6,191 bases of DNA, taken from the NCBI GenBank assembly GCA_024680835.1, contig JAILBP010000034.1:1-6191 (forward strand), given 5' to 3'. Positions 4,397-6,191 of this stretch are shown piece by piece. The position numbers were made by a program, and so were the translations under genes. Position 1 is the first letter of the stretch. Every line of letters begins with the position of its first letter. The notes beneath the pieces are model-generated. The model saw nothing but the letters and a program-made list of their open reading frames with translations. It did not search any database and was not told the DNA's origin. The stretch comes from RGIG6904 sp024680835. GTDB taxonomy: Bacteria; Bacillota; Clostridia; Lachnospirales; Lachnospiraceae.

Positions 4397-5713
4397 ATGA
4401 ATACATTCAGGAAAAAGGCAGTTTCATATGTTGTTCTGGTGGCAACGGCATTTTGCATGCTGTTCACATCGCCGGCTGCAGCTCAGGTAGCGTCGGTATC
4501 TTCTGTCACACGGGAGATAACACTTGAGAGCAGAAGCGCCGGCTTGGCCGATAAATCATCCTGGTATGTGGATTATATCGGCTACAACAGCGTCACAAAG
4601 GATACGAACACGACATATAACAACTCACCGTATTCCATAAAGGTGGTCAATAACACCTACAGCGTTACGGAGGTCAAAAAGACATACGAGGTAAAGGCGG
4701 GGACATATTACAGGGCTTCGGCGATGGTGAAATGTTCGGGACTGGAAGCGGACCCCTCAGCCACGACCAAGAATACAGGCGCGTTCATCGGAGAAAACTT
4801 TTCATATAACAATTCCGAGCCGTCAACATCGGAGAAATGGAAGAAGATATCATACACCTTTTATACCGGTGACAGCACGGAATATTCCATTTCCCTGAAA
4901 AACGGTGTGTGGTACGGTGAATGCAAGGGTACCGTATGGTTTGATAATGTGAAACTTGAGGAGCTTAAGACCACCAATAAATGGAATGTGCTCACCATTT
5001 TTTTCACAAGAGCGAATGGAACGGGGAAAATGTCCGACGGTAAGAAGGTGAAGATCAAGTCCTCCATATCGGACAGCAAGATCAAAGAGTACAAACAGAT
5101 ATTGAACGGTCTTTATGATGACATGGATAAGGTGTCAGGAGGTCTGATGGATGTCAAAAACATTGACTACCGTGTCTGCGATATGAAGCTGAAGGATTTT
5201 ATCCCTTATGACTACAAGGACCAGTGGGGAGTGAATATACACTGTCTGCAGTACAACTGGGATGTTCCGAAGGTTCGAAGGAAGATAATGAATCTCATAG
5301 GCGATAAAAGCTATCAGCAGATCATACTGATCGTGCCTCATTCAAAGACCTTCGGATGGTGGGGGCTTACCGGAGGAGGATTTAACGGTATTAATTGCAG
5401 TGTTATCCAGACCGGATACGAGGATTACATGATAGATTCCGGATATCCCACCAATGTTTTCATACACGAGATGGCTCACGGGCTGGAACATAACACTAAT
5501 GTGGGAAGATCCGATCCCATAGCGAGCCTTCATTCCTCCTCGGATTACGGGTACAGTTCAGATTCAGAGGCGGACAGCTATGAATGGTATAAGGATTATT
5601 ACCGCGATAAGATAAAAGGCGGCAAGGGCATAGATCCTAACGCATATTGGAAACCTTCAGGGAGTGGAAAGGTCATTTCGGATGATATGACCACAGGTTC
5701 AGGCATATATTAA
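4397..5713 (+). CDS. secreted zinc metallopeptidase with N-terminal carbohydrate-binding-like module
   Basis: The 438-residue protein begins with a signal peptide: basic MNTFRKK, hydrophobic core about 8-23, and likely signal peptidase I cleavage after SPAAA (Ala29). Residues about 38-190 look like a CBM4/9 or galactose-binding-like beta-sandwich, with the characteristic EVKAGTYYRASAMVKCSG (98-115) and the closing strand WFDNVKLEEL (181-190). Cys113 and Cys176 could form a disulfide. The remainder is a zincin with HEMAH at 357-361 (zinc ligands His357 and His361, general base Glu358). Downstream, Tyr384-Gly-x5-Glu391 has the spacing of the Tyr and Glu ligand in anthrax lethal factor and Pro-Pro endopeptidase (M34-like), which would make Glu391 the third ligand. 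There is no LPXTG anchor or C-terminal membrane helix, so it is probably released. GGGAG at 4385-4389 supports the start. Exact family and substrate are not established; a glycosylated protein target is a guess from the binding module. Confidence 0.82.
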   Translation: MNTFRKKAVSYVVLVATAFCMLFTSPAAAQVASVSSVTREITLESRSAGLADKSSWYVDYIGYNSVTKDTNTTYNNSPYSIKVVNNTYSVTEVKKTYEVKAGTYYRASAMVKCSGLEADPSATTKNTGAFIGENFSYNNSEPSTSEKWKKISYTFYTGDSTEYSISLKNGVWYGECKGTVWFDNVKLEELKTTNKWNVLTIFFTRANGTGKMSDGKKVKIKSSISDSKIKEYKQILNGLYDDMDKVSGGLMDVKNIDYRVCDMKLKDFIPYDYKDQWGVNIHCLQYNWDVPKVRRKIMNLIGDKSYQQIILIVPHSKTFGWWGLTGGGFNGINCSVIQTGYEDYMIDSGYPTNVFIHEMAHGLEHNTNVGRSDPIASLHSSSDYGYSSDSEADSYEWYKDYYRDKIKGGKGIDPNAYWKPSGSGKVISDDMTTGSGIY

Positions 5714-5730
5714 GAAAAGGAGAGGACACT

Positions 5731-6191
5731 ATGGTAGATGTAAAAGGAAGATGGGCGCTTGTCACAGGCGCAGCCAGAGGGATCGGACACGGTGCGGCAC
5801 TTTTTATGGCGGAAAGGGGCTGTAATCTGATACTGCACGGCAGGACAAAGGATCACTGCGCAAAGGTTCTGGAAGAAGTGAAGGCGCTGGGGGTAGAGGC
5901 GTATGTTGTAGCTGCCGAGTTTTCGGACCTTTCGCAGGTTGAGGCAATGCTAAATGAGATAGACATCCTGGGCATGGATGTGGATATCGTGCTCAACAAT
6001 GCAGGCATTCAGGTGGCATATCGCAATGAATATCTGCTCACTCCTCCTGAGGATTACGAGCAGAGCTTTAAGATCAACACAATAGCGCCTATGATGATCA
6101 TGTATCATTTTCTGCCCCTCATGGAGAAGAGAGGTTTCGGACGCATAGTGAACACCACCAGCGGCATTCGTCTCGAACCTCAGCAGGCGGG
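5731..6191 (+). CDS. short-chain dehydrogenase/reductase, 3' end outside window
   Basis: I translated 153 residues by hand; the frame stays open to the window edge. Classical SDR motifs are present: the nucleotide-binding T-G-A-A-R-G-I-G (12-19), NNAG (89-92), the structural/catalytic Asn in KINTIAP (Asn116), and the strand RIVNTTSG (138-145) carrying the catalytic Ser144. The Tyr-x3-Lys pair would lie past the edge. Arg38 after the second beta strand (LILHGR) suggests NADPH rather than NADH. AGGAG at 5718-5722, eight bases before the ATG, supports the start. It begins 17 nt after the peptidase stop, so the two are probably co-transcribed. SDRs act on very varied alcohols and ketones; the fabG-like look alone does not prove a fatty acid role, and I give no substrate. 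Confidence 0.9.
   Translation, partial: MVDVKGRWALVTGAARGIGHGAALFMAERGCNLILHGRTKDHCAKVLEEVKALGVEAYVVAAEFSDLSQVEAMLNEIDILGMDVDIVLNNAGIQVAYRNEYLLTPPEDYEQSFKINTIAPMMIMYHFLPLMEKRGFGRIVNTTSGIRLEPQQA

Noticed and set aside
5465..5500. Metzincin assignment for the peptidase
   Set aside because: The required HExxHxxGxxH spacing is absent: the glycine follows directly after the second histidine and the next histidine is too close.
1..6191. CRISPR array, insertion sequence with transposase, prophage or toxin-antitoxin genes
   Set aside because: No regularly spaced direct repeats and no transposase, integrase or toxin-like proteins are visible.

Overview
The window reads as a low-to-mid GC Firmicute, most likely a gut or rumen Clostridium-class organism of the Lachnospiraceae type. 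This rests on strong GGAGG-type ribosome binding sites 5-8 nt before nearly every start, textbook sigma-A promoters (TTGACA-17-TATTAT and TTGATA-17-TATAAT), an intrinsic terminator, the protein families present, and a double-hairpin intergenic repeat that resembles ones I recall from gut Firmicutes. The taxonomic call is inference. All supported genes are on the + strand.

Region 1 (1-291) has no credible gene but is dense in structure. Positions 1-126 fold into a long base-paired stem enclosing a small hairpin and a long branched arm. The 3' strand of the closing stem can also pair with 139-145 just before a T run, giving two mutually exclusive folds, as in a riboswitch. A double-hairpin dispersed repeat (152-193) and another hairpin (228-248) follow. 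Then comes an unrecognised four-helix membrane protein with an acidic tail (292-777).

Region 2 (795-3360) looks like a self-contained cysteine unit: a near-consensus promoter, an inverted repeat at the start of the transcript that looks like an operator, cysK (cysteine synthase), a LysR-family regulator, an Rrf2/IscR-like regulator with a three-cysteine cluster, and a strong terminator. The arrangement suggests that cysteine synthesis is controlled by two co-encoded regulators, one possibly an activator and one possibly an Fe-S or cysteine-linked repressor.

Region 3 (3363-6191) starts with its own promoter immediately after that terminator. It encodes a CorA-type Mg2+ transporter, then a secreted two-domain protein (carbohydrate-binding-like module plus HExxH zinc peptidase), then the first 153 residues of a short-chain dehydrogenase/reductase cut by the window end. 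No terminator or convincing promoter separates these three genes, so they may be co-transcribed although no shared pathway is evident.

The items most worth following up are the switch-like RNA at 1-147, the operator on the cysK promoter paired with the Rrf2 gene, and the peptidase, whose Tyr-Gly-x5-Glu signature downstream of HExxH recalls the anthrax lethal factor/Pro-Pro endopeptidase group.
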